DNA of 64,000 nucleotides from Tipula vernalis (Eukaryota > Arthropoda > Insecta > Diptera > Tipulidae): NCBI GenBank assembly GCA_958295665.1, contig OY282558.1:60438789-60502788 (forward strand), read 5' to 3'. A model generated the notes under the pieces. That model did no database searches. It was not told where the DNA came from and saw only the letters and a program-made list of their open reading frames with translations. This document shows, piece after piece, positions 43,801-54,749 of the stretch (its first letter is position 1; every line of letters starts with the position of its first letter). Made by a program: the position numbers and the translations under genes.

Positions 43801-45670
43801 AATCGGACCATTTTAGATTTTTGCCGCCCAAAAACTTGTGGGCTATAGCACAGTTGATTTTCAATAAAATTGAATTTTCTAAGAAATGTTTAGAAATAAT
43901 CGAGCAATCAAAATGAAAATTGTCACAGCAATTACAGGTCCCGAAACCTATTGATAGAGGTATCAACCATCGTAATCGGACCATTTTATATTTTTGCCGC
44001 CCAAAAACTTGTGGGCTTTAGCACAGTTGATTTTCAATAAAATTGAATTTTCTAAGAAATGTTTAGAAATAATCGAGCAATCAAAATGAAAATTGTCACA
44101 GCAATTACAGGTCTCGAAACCTATTGATAGAGGTATCAACCATCGTAATCGGACCATTTTAGATTTTTGCCGCCCAAAAACTTGTGGGCTATAGCACAGT
44201 TGATTTTCAATAAAATTGAATTTTCTAAGAAATGTTTAGAAATAATCGAGCAATCAAAATGAAAATTGTCAAAGCAATTACAGGTCCCGAAACCTATTGA
44301 TAGAGGTATCAACCATCGTAATCGGACCATTTTATATTTTTGCCGCCCAAAAACTTGTGGGCTATAGCACAGTTGATTTTCAATAAAATTGAATTTTCTA
44401 AGAAATGTTTAGAAATAATCGAGCAATCAAAATGAAAATTGTCACAGCAATTACAGGTCTCGAAACCTATTGATAGAGGTATCAACCATCGTAATCGGAC
44501 CATTTTAGATTTTTGCCGCCCAAAAACTTGTGGGCTATAGCACAGTTGATTTTCAATAAAATTGAATTTTCTAAGAAATGTTTAGAAATAATCGAGCAAT
44601 CAAAATGAAAATTGTCAAAGCAATTACAGGTCCCGAAACCTATTGATAGAGGTATCAACCATCGTAATCGGACCATTTTATATTTTTGCCGCCCAAAAAC
44701 TTGTGGGCTATAGCACAGTTGATTTTCAATAAAATTGAATTTTCTAAGAAATGTTTAGAAATAATCGAGCAATCAAAATGAAAATTGTCACAGCAATTAC
44801 AGGTCCCGAAACCTATTGATAGAGGTATCAACCATCGTAATCGGACCATTTTATATTTTTGCCGCCCAAAAACTTGTGGGCTATAGCACAGTTGATTTTC
44901 AATAAAATTGAATTTTCTAAGAAATGTTTAGAAATAATCGAGCAATCAAAATGAAAATTGTCAAAGCAATTACAGGTCCCGAAACCTATTGATAGAGGTA
45001 TCAACCATCGTAATCGGACCATTTTAGATTTTTGCCGCCCAAAAACTTGTGGGCTATAGCACAGTTGATTTTCAATAAAATTGAATTTTCTAAGAAATGT
45101 TTAGAAATAATCGAGCAATCAAAATGAAAATTGTCACAGCAATTACAGGTCCCGAAACCTATTGATAGAGGTATCAACCATCGTAATCGGACCATTTTAT
45201 ATTTTTGCCGCCCAAAAACTTGTGGGCTATAGCACAGTTGATTTTCAATAAAATTGAATTTTCTAAGAAATGTTTAGAAATAATCGAGCAATCAAAATGA
45301 AAATTGTCACAGCAATTACAGGTCCCGAAACCTATTGATAGAGGTATCAACCATCGTAATCGGACCATTTTAGATTTTTGCCGCCCAAAAACTTGTGGGC
45401 TATAGCACAGTTGATTTTCAATAAAATTGAATTTTCTAAGAAATGTTTAGAAATAATCGAGCAATCAAAATGAAAATTGTCACAGCAATTACAGGTCCCG
45501 AAACCTATTGATAGAGGTATCAACCATCGTAATCGGACCATTTTATATTTTTGCCGCCCAAAAACTTGTGGGCTATAGCACAGTTGATTTTCAATAAAAT
45601 TGAATTTTCTAAGAAATGTTTAGAAATAATCGAGCAATCAAAATGAAAATTGTCACAGCAATTACAGGTC
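22836..45670. repeat. Long-range array unit, copy 2
   Basis: Second copy of the 22,835-bp unit, carrying every marker of copy 1 at +22,835 (for example the 1-bp deletion after 38831 and the AACGAAAATTG monomer near 31976). Two differences were visible: T at 35536 where copy 1 has A at 12701, and G at 40183 where copy 1 has T at 17348. I compared monomer by monomer through variant patterns rather than by a base-level alignment, so a few silent differences may have been missed. Confidence 0.94.
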
Positions 45671-48116
45671 CCGAAACCTATTGATAGAGGTATCAACCAT
45701 CGTAATCGGACCATTTTATATTTTTGCCGCCCAAAAACTTGTGGGCTATAGCACAGTTGATTTTCAATAAAATTGAATTTTCTAAGAAATGTTTAGAAAT
45801 AATCGAGCAATCAAAATGAAAATTGTCAAAGCAATTACAGGTCCCGAAACCTATTGATAGAGGTATCAACCATCGTAATCGGACCATTTTATATTTTTGC
45901 CGCCCAAAAACTTGTGGGCTATAGCACAGTTGATTTTCAATAAAATTGAATTTTCTAAGAAATGTTTAGAAATAATCGAGCAATCAAAATGAAAATTGTC
46001 ACAGCAATTACAGGTCTCGAAACCTATTGATAGAGGTATCAACCATCGTAATCGGACCATTTTAGATTTTTGCATCCCAAAAACTTGTGGGCTATAGCAC
46101 AGTTGATTTTCAATAAAATTGAATTTTCTAAGAAATGTTTAGAAATAATCGAGCAATCAAAATGAAAATTGTCAAAGCAATTACAGGTCCCGAAACCTAT
46201 TGATAGAGGTATCAACCATCGTAATCGGACCATTTTATATTTTTGCCGCCCAAAAACTTGTGGGCTATAGCACAGTTGATTTTCAATAAAATTGAATTTT
46301 CTAAGAAATGTTTAGAAATAATCGAGCAATCAAAATGAAAATTGTCACAGCAATTACAGGTCTCGAAACCTATTGATAGAGGTATCAACCATCGTAATCG
46401 GACCATTTTAGATTTTTGCCGCCCAAAAACTTGTGGGCTATAGCACAGTTGATTTTCAATAAAATTGAATTTTCTAAGAAATGTTTAGAAATAATCGAGC
46501 AATCAAAATGAAAATTGTCAAAGCAATTACAGGTCCCGAAACCTATTGATAGAGGTATCAACCATCGTAATCGGACCATTTTATATTTTTGCCGCCCAAA
46601 AACTTGTGGGCTATAGCACAGTTGATGTTCAATAAAATTGAATTTTCTAAGAAATGTTTAGAAATAATCGAGCAATCAAAATGAAAATTGTCACAGCAAT
46701 TACAGGTCCCGAAACCTATTGATAGAGGTATCAACCATCGTAATCGGACCATTTTATATTTTTGCCGCCCAAAAACTTGTGGGCTATAGCACAGTTGATT
46801 TTCAATAAAATTGAATTTTCTAAGAAATGTTTAGAAATAATCGAGCAATCAAAATGAAAATTGTCACAGCAATTACAGGTCCCGAAACCTATTGATAGAG
46901 GTATCAACCATCGTAATCGGACCATTTTATATTTTTGCCGCCCAAAAACTTGTGGGCTATAGCACAGTTGATTTTCAATAAAATTGAATTTTCTAAGAAA
47001 TGTTTAGAAATAATCGAGCAATCAAAATGAAAATTGTCACAGCAATTACAGGTCTCGAAACCTATTGATAGAGGTATCAACCATCGTAATCGGACCATTT
47101 TAGATTTTTGCCGCCCAAAAACTTGTGGGCTATAGCACAGTTGATTTTCAATAAAATTGAATTTTCTAAGAAATGTTTAGAAATAATCGAGCAATCAAAA
47201 TGAAAATTGTCACAGCAATTACAGGTCTCGAAACCTATTGATAGAGGTATCAACCATCGTAATCGGACCATTTTAGATTTTTGCCGCCCAAAAACTTGTG
47301 GGCTATAGCACAGTTGATTTTCAATAAAATTGAATTTTCTAAGAAATGTTTAGAAATAATCGAGCAATCAAAATGAAAATTGTCAAAGCAATTACAGGTC
47401 CCGAAACCTATTGATAGAGGTATCAACCATCGTAATCGGACCATTTTAGACTTTTGCCGCCCAAAAACTTGTGGGCTATAGCACAGTTGATTTTCAATAA
47501 AATTGAATTTTCTAAGAAATGTTTAGAAATAATCGAGCAATCAAAATGAAAATTGTCACAGCAATTACAGGTCCCGAAACCTATTGATAGAGGTATCAAC
47601 CATCGTAATCGGACCATTTTATATTTTTGCCGCCCAAAAACTTGTGGGCTATAGCACAGTTGATTTTCAATAAAATTGAATTTTCTAAGAAATGTTTAGA
47701 AATAATCGAGCAATCAAAATGAAAATTGTCACAGCAATTACAGGTCCCGAAACCTATTGATAGAGGTATCAACCATCGTAATCGGACCATTTTAGATTTT
47801 TGCCGCCCAAAAACTTGTGGGCTATAGCACAGTTGATTTTCAATAAAATTGAATTTTCTAAGAAATGTTTAGAAATAATCGAGCAATCAAAATGAAAATT
47901 GTCACAGCAATTACAGGTCCCGAAACCTATTGATAGAGGTATCAACCATCGTAATCGGACCATTTTATATTTTTGCCGCCCAAAAACTTGTGGGCTATAG
48001 CACAGTTGATTTTCAATAAAATTGAATTTTCTAAGAAATGTTTAGAAATAATCGAGCAATCAAAATGAAAATTGTCAAAGCAATTACAGGTCCCGAAACC
48101 TATTGATAGAGGTATC
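45671..48116. repeat. Long-range array unit, truncated copy 3
   Basis: This begins a third copy: markers GCATCCC (about 46073), GATGTTC (about 46625) and GACTTTTG (about 47450) fall 45,670 bp after those of copy 1. Agreement holds until the last monomer. There, 47968 is T (G in copies 1 and 2) and 48076 or its neighbour is A in GTCAAAG (C in copies 1 and 2). The retrotransposon starts at 48117 and the satellite beyond it does not resume the unit's variant order. Confidence 0.88.
48112..48116. repeat. Target site duplication, left copy (GTATC)
   Basis: The five bases GTATC lie directly before the left LTR and are repeated directly after the right LTR. The intact monomer has GGTATCAACC at this place, so the insertion split it and duplicated five bases. 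Five base pairs fits the 4-6 bp made by BEL/Pao integrases. Because every monomer contains GTATC, the match alone is weaker proof here than in unique DNA. Confidence 0.93.
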
Positions 48117-48725
48117 TGAACGTATTCGATAGCGCTGGTTGCTTTTGTTTGTTTGAATCAGGTGTTTCGGCAACAATATGTGATGATGTCGATCAAAATT
48201 TTTGATGGCTGGTAATGTCGTTTCCAAATAAATAATGCACAAAAAATGTAATGGCTGGTGATGGTGTTTACAATAAATACCGAAGAATGCAAAATGACTG
48301 GCTTTTGGTAAAAAGCACCCCATATAATGATTTAATAAATAACAAAATTAGTTTTCAATAAATAACACACTGTATTTAGAACAAAGATTTAATTTTTGCA
48401 TAGATACATGAATTTACAAAAGCAAATTTAATTTCTGGCTTGAGTTTTATTTGTTGGTTTATCAAAACGTTCTGCGGTGAAAACAAAAATGAACTGACCC
48501 AAAATATTTTGATACAATACTAATATACTTTTTTTTAAAACAGAATACAAAAGAAAAATTTATGTTTTATATGAAATGACAAATCAAATTATAGTTTATG
48601 AATATTATAATAGATGGCATGAATGGTATTAAAAGGACAAAATTAAAGGTCAGACTATATAACAAATTTACAAATAACGTTAACGAAACTTAACTAAATG
48701 TTTTAATCATTTGGTGGCGAGTTCA
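48117..48725 (-). repeat. 3' LTR of the BEL/Pao element (609 bp)
   Basis: Direct repeat of 54756..55364, identical except base 48201 (T here, G at 54840 in the other LTR). On the element strand it starts TGAACTCGCC and ends GAATACGTTCA. A candidate polyadenylation hexamer AATAAA is at 48446..48451 on the minus strand. The 79-codon frame running from the satellite through this LTR (48084..48323) has a counterpart in the other LTR and is not treated as a gene. Confidence 0.97.
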
Positions 48726-48736
48726 TTCTCCCCTTC
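48726..48736 (-). promoter_or_regulatory. Polypurine tract (plus-strand primer site)
   Basis: Directly before the 3' LTR the element strand reads GAAGGGGAGAA, eleven purines in a row, ending at the first base of the LTR. This is the expected position and composition for the RNase H-resistant primer of plus-strand DNA synthesis. Confidence 0.88.
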
Positions 48737-48808
48737 ATTTAGGAATCTAAATAATTATAACTATCATAATATAAATTAATAGTGTTGAACTTAGATATGA
48801 AATCAAAT
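48737..48808 (-). other. Short 3' untranslated stretch of the element
   Basis: Seventy-two bases between the gag-pol stop codon (TAA, 48811-48809) and the polypurine tract. The stretch is AT-rich, with no frame and no recognisable site. Its small size leaves no room for an env gene. Confidence 0.8.
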
Positions 48809-51800
48809 TTAGTGTTGAATTTGCTGTTTTGCGTCCTTTCCTTCCTCTTCATTTAGCGGTAATTTGCAAATTTTATTGACGGCTCTTTTCAGGACACCTG
48901 ATTTTGTTTTGATGTTGGCGACTCGTATGACCCCATCGTCACCGTAATAAACATGTAGAATGCGTCCTAACAGCCACATAGCAGGGGGCAAGTTATCGTC
49001 CTTAATGAGAACTAGCTCTCCTGGTGTTAATGTAGTTCCTTTGTCTTTCCATTTTGATTTTTGTATTAAATGGTTCAAGTAGTCGAAGGACCAGCGGCGC
49101 CAAAAATGTTGCACTCGCAATTGCAGTTGTTGATATCTCGAAAGTCTTGATTCGGGAAGGTGCGTAACATCTTCTTCTGGTAACTGTAACAATGGTTGGC
49201 CGACTAGGAAATGACCCGGTGTTAATACGTCTAGGTCAGTATGGTCATCCCGTAACGGGCTAAGCGGCCGGGAATTTAGCAGAGCTTCGATTTGTGTTAG
49301 AATGGTCGTCATATCTTCAAATGTTAGCGGTGCATTAACAACCCTTCTTAGATGAAACTTGACCGCTTTGATGTTAGCCTCCCAAAGACCACCAAAATTA
49401 GGAGCTCTTGGTGGGATAAAATTGAATTTGATTTTATGTTGCAAAAGGAACTCAGCATTAACAATATTGTCTCGGTTGTTCTCTAGAAATAAAAAAAGAT
49501 CAGCTTGGGAATTTTTTGCGCCTATGAAATTACTTCCATTATCAGAATAGAGCTGAGAAGGAAGCCCTCTTCTCGAAGCAAACCGTCTCAATGCCATAAG
49601 AAAACAGTTTGTTGACAAATCGCTGACTAATTCGATATGAGTTGCTTTTGTAGCCAGGCATATAAAAAGTGCTATGTAACCTTTTGTCAACTGTTGTCTA
49701 CCTCTACCATTTCGTAATTTTAGTTGTACGGGACCAGCATAGTCCATGCCTGTATGATCAAATGGCCGTGATGGATTAACTCTGGCAGCAGGCAAATTAC
49801 CCATCGGTTGAAGAATTGGCTTTGCGCGAAACCTTGCACATTTCATGCAATCGTGATAAATCTTATGAACTATGCTCCTGATATTTAATATCCAGTACCT
49901 TCTTCGTATTAAGTTTGTTACTAATGTTGGGCCAGCATGAAAATTGTTGATATGGATGTCTCGTGCAATTAGATAACCAATCGGGTGGTGATTCGGGATT
50001 ATAAATGGATGTTTAGTTCCATGAGGTAAGCTTGAGTTGATTAAGCGACCACCTACTCGCATTAAACCATTTGCATCTAAAAATGGTGATAACCTTATCA
50101 ACTTGCTCGATTTATCAATAGGCTTGTCATTCAGCAAACAACTGAACTCGCCTTGAAACATTTTAATTTGAACATGAGTGATACATATCCGCTCTGCTTT
50201 GATATATAGCTTAAATTTACATTTTGAATGACGGCCTCTATAGAACCAAGTTAAACATCTGGCAATTATTCGTTTGACCTTTTCAAATGAGGAACAGTAT
50301 TCAAAAATGCCGTCAATGGTATCGTTCTGATTGGGAGTAACTAAACCGAAACATAAAAATTGCGGTTGTGATCTTCTCTCTTCATCCGTAATGTAATCCT
50401 TATTAACAATGGACCAACTGTGTTCGTTTTGCTTCAACCAAGTAGGACCATTCCACCATAGAGTATTGTTGACCAAATCAGCGGCGGGTATGCCACGTGA
50501 AATTAGATCGGCTGGATTTTCACAACTTCTGACGTAGTTCCAGCAACGTAAGGGTACATGATCGGAAATAAATGAAGTCCGATTACCAACAAAAGTTTTC
50601 CATTGCCTTGGATGCCCCTTTAGCCATGCTAATACTACCATTGAATCACACCATGCTTTAATGTTATCATCTGTTACTTTTATAACTCGTGCTGTATACT
50701 TGATCAGTCTAGATAAAAGCACTGCACCGCAAAGTTCTAACTTGGGCAGTGAAATTTGCTTTAAAGGTGCAATCTTGGACTTGGCAATTATATTATTAAT
50801 GTGTATCACTCCACAGTCATCGACAACTCTTAAATACACCACGGCACCAAATGCTCGTTCTGGTGCGTCACAAAACCCATGAATTTGAACAGAATGCACT
50901 TTGGAATGTAATTGTACGTAACGTGGAACCTTAATCATCGATACGGCTGCAATGTCTTCTGTAAGTTTATACCAATTGTTTAAAAACTCACCCATAATTA
51001 CTTCGTCCCAATCTTTAGTGTGTATCCACATTTGTTGAAAAAACAACTTAAACCTGACTGTTATTGGTGCGATCCACCCAAGAGGATCGAAGGTTTTCGC
51101 GATAAACGATAGTACTTTTCGCTTTGTTAATAGACCATCTGGAGGTGATGATAATTTATATATAAATTTATCAGCGTGCTTGTTCCATTGCAGTCCCAGT
51201 GTCGATACCCCAGCGTCTTTGCCTTGAATTGATAATAAGTCGTCACAATCAGATTCGTCTAAGTGCTGCAATAATTTGTCACAATTTGATTTAAATTTTC
51301 GTAAATGAAATCCACCCGCTTTTAATACGTCAATAACATCATTCATAAGTTGCCTTGCTGTTTCAACGTTCTCACCACCACTTAGGAAATCGTCCACATA
51401 AAAGCTGTCTTTTATGGCCTGGCATGCCGAAGGATATTGACTTTGATAATCATTGGCTAATGTATGAAGTGTTTTAACTGCCAGAAATGCTGCTGGTGCC
51501 ATGCCATAAGTGACGGTGTTCAATTTGTAATGTACCGGATTTTCGTTGGGATGTTTGCGCCATAATACCATCTGCATTCTTCTGTCTTCCTCAGCTACTA
51601 ATACTTGCCGATACATTTTTTCAATATCGCCGGCAAAGGCAATTTTGTGTTGACGAAATCTTGTGACAATATCTATAAGATTATTTTGCAAAATAGGGCC
51701 AACCTCTAAAATATCATTGATTGAAACGCCTGTAGATGTTTTGCAAGAGCCGTCGAAAACCACCTGCAATTTAGTGGTAGAGCTTGATTCTTTTATTACA

Positions 51801-54067
51801 CCATGATGTGGCAAATAAAAACAATTTTGATTAGTACGGTTTTTACAATTATTGACTTTAGTCATATGATTAAGCTTCTCATATTCATCAATGAATTTAT
51901 AATATTCATCTTTGAATTTAGGGTTCCGTTTAAATTTCTGCTCCATGGTAACTAATCGCTTATAAGCAGCTGTGTAAGAATCTCCAAGACGATGACAGTC
52001 TTTCTTTAGTGGTAAGCGTACAATATATTTGCCATCGTCGCTACGTGTTACAGTGCGTTCATAGAACAATTCACATTCAGTTTTCTCCAACTGGTTTTCG
52101 ACTGGTGGTTCTTCCACTGACCAAAATTTTTGTAATATATCCCATATGGTTTCCTTTTCGTTAATTTTAGCTGAATAAGAATGTATAATTTTATCATCTT
52201 GAACAATCCCGGTAATAATCCAACCAAATATAGATGATTGCAATGTAATATTGTTATTAAGTGATTTTGTGACTGGTTTTAAACATTTAAAGAAAACATC
52301 AGAACCCAAAAGAATGTCAATACTTGCTGGCTTGTCAAAATTTGGATCAGCGAGCTCCACCTTTTCAATTGATTGAATGATGTCATTGTTTGGAATATGT
52401 TGAGTCGGAATAGTGCTTGCTATTTTTCCGACAATTAAAACGTTAACTGCAATTTCTGCTCTCTCAGGCATCCTTGAAGTAATTGTAACCGATGTACGAC
52501 CTCTGGTTGTAGTAGCATTGACATCAGACAATCCAGAAATTTGCACCTTTGAATATTGTCGGGGTAGTCTTAGTGTTTGAGCTAATGATTCTGTGATGAT
52601 CGATGCCTGTGATCCAGAATCTAATAGTGCACGTGCAACAATATTTTGACCATTATAATTTTTTATATTAACCAATGCGGTGGGAAGTAAAACACATCGA
52701 TTGTTTAATACATTGGCACTTAAAACTGTTTGTGATTTATCGTCGTCTTCATCTTGATTATCCTGAACGGTAATTTGATTTTCTTGTGTCAACATGGTTT
52801 TTTCTTTTGATTGTACTGTTGTTGATGACGAACTTGGAGAAATATCACAATCTTCACTAAAATGTAGCATGGTATGATGACGTCTGTTGCACATCTTACA
52901 ATTCTCTTGATAGGAACAATTCTGAACATTGTGGTCCCGTCGCAAACAGTTATAACATACTTTATATCGGCGTGCTAAATCTCGCCTTTTTTTCACATCG
53001 AATTGTCGAAATTGTATACATCTAACTAGAGTATGGTTATCATTACAGACAGGACAATCTAATTGTGGTTTTAATGATAAACTTTTAATGAATGTAGGCG
53101 ATCGTGTTACTCGTTGTGTTGAAATACATCCTTCTTTTGCATCACATCTTGCGTTAATAAAATTTAGAAAACTCTGGACTGTTGGAAAGTCATCTTTACT
53201 TGTCTCCCTTGACCAGGATTCTTGCGTTGCAGGGTCGACCTTCGTTAACAAAATATATATTATCAATGCGTCACGTCGTTCAGCATCAGCACCTAATGTT
53301 TGAATGCCTCTAATTACAGAATCTGTTGTATCACTGAGCGAGCGAAGCCCTTTTACGGAACCATTTGTAACACTTGGTAAGTTCATAAAAGTGGCCAGAA
53401 AATCATTGAGAATCGTCTTCTTTTTGGCGTATCTTTCTTCTAATTTCTTCCATGCCAGTTTGTAGTTATCATCAGTTGCAGGTATGTGCCTCAATAACGC
53501 CGCTGCGTCTCCTCTGAGGTAACCTTTCAATAATTGGAATTTATGAGCCTCTGATATATTTTGATTATTGTCAACTCCACTTTTGAATGAGTCACAAAAT
53601 GATTGCCATCTGCGATACTCCCCATCGAATGGTTCAATTTGAAGTTTTGGCAGAGTTATTGTATCGTAGTTAGCAAGTGATATGTTGGCGGTACGATCGG
53701 AAATATTTTCAAAAAAAGCACGTTGCTGATCAAACAATAAATCTAATGCCGTTTTGTCGGTAATGGAATCGTCATTCTTATTACCATTGTTCACTAATGT
53801 AGACCTCTTCTTGATTTGTTTAAGTAAAGCCGCTTTACAATTGAAATAATCTTCTTCGAATTGGTCAAACTTAGATTCAGAATTTGGAATTAATGAAATT
53901 CGATCTTCGAGATCTGTAAATTGTTGCCAATATTCTTCCAGTTTTTCTAATTTAGCCTCAATTTTCTCGATTGAGTCAGTTTCAATCGCCGCAGAAGTAT
54001 TATATGTGATCAGCTTTGTAATTGAACCTAGTATACGACCACGTTTCTGAATTAATTGATCAGCCAT
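48809..54067 (-). CDS. gag-pol: BEL/Pao gag-pol polyprotein (1,752 aa)
   Basis: Single frame encoding the whole replication machinery of the element. Regions in order: N-terminal coiled-coil-like segment (about 30-95); DUF1759/capsid-like region (about 135-310, LPKLQIEPFDGE at 139); three zinc knuckles (C338-C341-H345-C350, C371-C374-H379-C384, C390-C393-H397-H402); aspartic protease of the A17/DUF1758 type (D483-S-G, ILLGSD at 585-590); reverse transcriptase (about 745-1010) with catalytic D814 and YVDD at 890-893; RNase H with D1067, E1111, D1141 and D1187; integrase zinc site H1372-H1377-C1407-C1410; integrase core D1442, D1509, E1563; and a DUF5641-like C terminus (about 1641-1737). The start ATG has A at -3 and G at +4. 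Gag and pol are fused without stop or frameshift, as is usual in BEL/Pao. All key residues I looked for are present, so the product is probably functional. Assignment rests on motif recognition, not a database search. Confidence 0.97.
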   Translation of the reverse strand: MADQLIQKRGRILGSITKLITYNTSAAIETDSIEKIEAKLEKLEEYWQQFTDLEDRISLIPNSESKFDQFEEDYFNCKAALLKQIKKRSTLVNNGNKNDDSITDKTALDLLFDQQRAFFENISDRTANISLANYDTITLPKLQIEPFDGEYRRWQSFCDSFKSGVDNNQNISEAHKFQLLKGYLRGDAAALLRHIPATDDNYKLAWKKLEERYAKKKTILNDFLATFMNLPSVTNGSVKGLRSLSDTTDSVIRGIQTLGADAERRDALIIYILLTKVDPATQESWSRETSKDDFPTVQSFLNFINARCDAKEGCISTQRVTRSPTFIKSLSLKPQLDCPVCNDNHTLVRCIQFRQFDVKKRRDLARRYKVCYNCLRRDHNVQNCSYQENCKMCNRRHHTMLHFSEDCDISPSSSSTTVQSKEKTMLTQENQITVQDNQDEDDDKSQTVLSANVLNNRCVLLPTALVNIKNYNGQNIVARALLDSGSQASIITESLAQTLRLPRQYSKVQISGLSDVNATTTRGRTSVTITSRMPERAEIAVNVLIVGKIASTIPTQHIPNNDIIQSIEKVELADPNFDKPASIDILLGSDVFFKCLKPVTKSLNNNITLQSSIFGWIITGIVQDDKIIHSYSAKINEKETIWDILQKFWSVEEPPVENQLEKTECELFYERTVTRSDDGKYIVRLPLKKDCHRLGDSYTAAYKRLVTMEQKFKRNPKFKDEYYKFIDEYEKLNHMTKVNNCKNRTNQNCFYLPHHGVIKESSSTTKLQVVFDGSCKTSTGVSINDILEVGPILQNNLIDIVTRFRQHKIAFAGDIEKMYRQVLVAEEDRRMQMVLWRKHPNENPVHYKLNTVTYGMAPAAFLAVKTLHTLANDYQSQYPSACQAIKDSFYVDDFLSGGENVETARQLMNDVIDVLKAGGFHLRKFKSNCDKLLQHLDESDCDDLLSIQGKDAGVSTLGLQWNKHADKFIYKLSSPPDGLLTKRKVLSFIAKTFDPLGWIAPITVRFKLFFQQMWIHTKDWDEVIMGEFLNNWYKLTEDIAAVSMIKVPRYVQLHSKVHSVQIHGFCDAPERAFGAVVYLRVVDDCGVIHINNIIAKSKIAPLKQISLPKLELCGAVLLSRLIKYTARVIKVTDDNIKAWCDSMVVLAWLKGHPRQWKTFVGNRTSFISDHVPLRCWNYVRSCENPADLISRGIPAADLVNNTLWWNGPTWLKQNEHSWSIVNKDYITDEERRSQPQFLCFGLVTPNQNDTIDGIFEYCSSFEKVKRIIARCLTWFYRGRHSKCKFKLYIKAERICITHVQIKMFQGEFSCLLNDKPIDKSSKLIRLSPFLDANGLMRVGGRLINSSLPHGTKHPFIIPNHHPIGYLIARDIHINNFHAGPTLVTNLIRRRYWILNIRSIVHKIYHDCMKCARFRAKPILQPMGNLPAARVNPSRPFDHTGMDYAGPVQLKLRNGRGRQQLTKGYIALFICLATKATHIELVSDLSTNCFLMALRRFASRRGLPSQLYSDNGSNFIGAKNSQADLFLFLENNRDNIVNAEFLLQHKIKFNFIPPRAPNFGGLWEANIKAVKFHLRRVVNAPLTFEDMTTILTQIEALLNSRPLSPLRDDHTDLDVLTPGHFLVGQPLLQLPEEDVTHLPESRLSRYQQLQLRVQHFWRRWSFDYLNHLIQKSKWKDKGTTLTPGELVLIKDDNLPPAMWLLGRILHVYYGDDGVIRVANIKTKSGVLKRAVNKICKLPLNEEEGKDAKQQIQH

Positions 54068-54731
54068 CTTTAAATGTTTATTTTTTGTTGAAGTTTGAGA
54101 AAATATCCAAAGTCTTTGCTTTTATCTCTCGTAAAGATTTAACAGTATTGTACACAAAATCACAAAATGCTTCTAGTTAATTGAAGCTAAAATAACTTTC
54201 ACGAAACTATCAAAATATGGTTCTACACTGATAACAATAATTAAATTACAATAATTGCTTTCACATTCATGAATGAGTTGCAAAATTTACCGCATTCAAA
54301 ATGGCGTACTACCTAATGTAAATTCGAGATTTAATTTTTGTCTACGATATTTCAACTTGTGTATTTTATGAATTATAACTTTAAATAACCATCAAGGATT
54401 TATTATACGCTTTGTTAACCACTGAATTAGCCGACTCCATATGCAGATTGAAATATTCATGCACAAATACGCATAAACTTGATTAAATATTCACGACGAC
54501 TCGATTTGATGAAACTCTGACAAATCGGTAAATTAATTGAAATTGATTCAATTCCGTTTTGAAATGTACAACGCGCAGTTTAATGAAATATCTGTTAAAC
54601 TGGCTTTATGCAAATTATTGTTGCCTCAACGTGTTAACACGACCATATGATGCCAAAATAGCGTTGAAGAAAAAAAAAAAAAAAATACAACAAAATGTTC
54701 ACTTATCTGTTAATCAATTTTCCAATACCAT
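54068..54731 (-). other. Untranslated leader of the retrotransposon
   Basis: About 664 bp between the primer-binding site and the gag-pol start, AT-rich, with no convincing frame on either strand. It includes a 16-base A run on the plus strand (54670..54685; a T run in the element RNA). By analogy the leader would hold RNA packaging signals, but I can point to none by sequence. Confidence 0.75.
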
Positions 54732-54749
54732 ATCCGGCTCGAAGGACCA
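54732..54749 (-). promoter_or_regulatory. Primer-binding site, complementary to tRNA-Tyr 3' end
   Basis: On the plus strand this reads ATCCGGCTCGAAGGACCA, which matches the 3' end of eukaryotic tRNA-Tyr as I remember it (acceptor strand TCGAAGG, discriminator A, then CCA). The element strand is therefore complementary to that tRNA over 18 bases. Six bases (54750..54755) separate it from the 5' LTR. Position and the TGG start on the element strand are what a minus-strand primer site requires. The tRNA identity is from memory. Confidence 0.85.

Larger units (their letters stand above)
1..48116. repeat. 173-bp satellite tandem array, left block (about 278 monomers)
   Basis: The whole interval is head-to-tail copies of one 173-bp monomer with no other sequence between copies. 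The register is kept from base 1 to the retrotransposon, apart from two monomers of 172 bp (1-bp deletions after 15996 and 38831). The monomer counted is 58/173 G+C. Recurrent variable sites, in first-monomer coordinates, are base 159 (C or A in GTCA[C/A]AGC), base 174 (C or T in GGTC[C/T]CG) and the T or G in TTTTA[T/G]ATTTTTG. Rarer variants mark single monomers. Each monomer carries a minus-strand open frame of 64 codons, which I do not consider a gene. Size, homogeneity and length are typical of insect centromeric or pericentromeric satellites, but location is inferred. I do not recognise it as a named family. Confidence 0.99.

Noticed and set aside
1..48116. CRISPR array
   Set aside because: The period is 173 bp with no unique spacers; whole monomers are near-identical. 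This is satellite DNA.
48084..48323. 79-codon minus frame at the left LTR and its 82-codon twin at 54714..54962
   Set aside because: Both are open frames within the LTR ends, extended by whatever flanks them (satellite or primer-site region). No domain, and the position in LTR argues against a gene.
48726..48808. A third, env-like gene downstream of integrase
   Set aside because: Only 83 bases separate the gag-pol stop from the 3' LTR, so no env can be present.
49359..53303. Plus-strand frames of 63-73 codons at 49359, 50661 and 53088
   Set aside because: They are antisense shadows of the gag-pol frame with no recognisable content.
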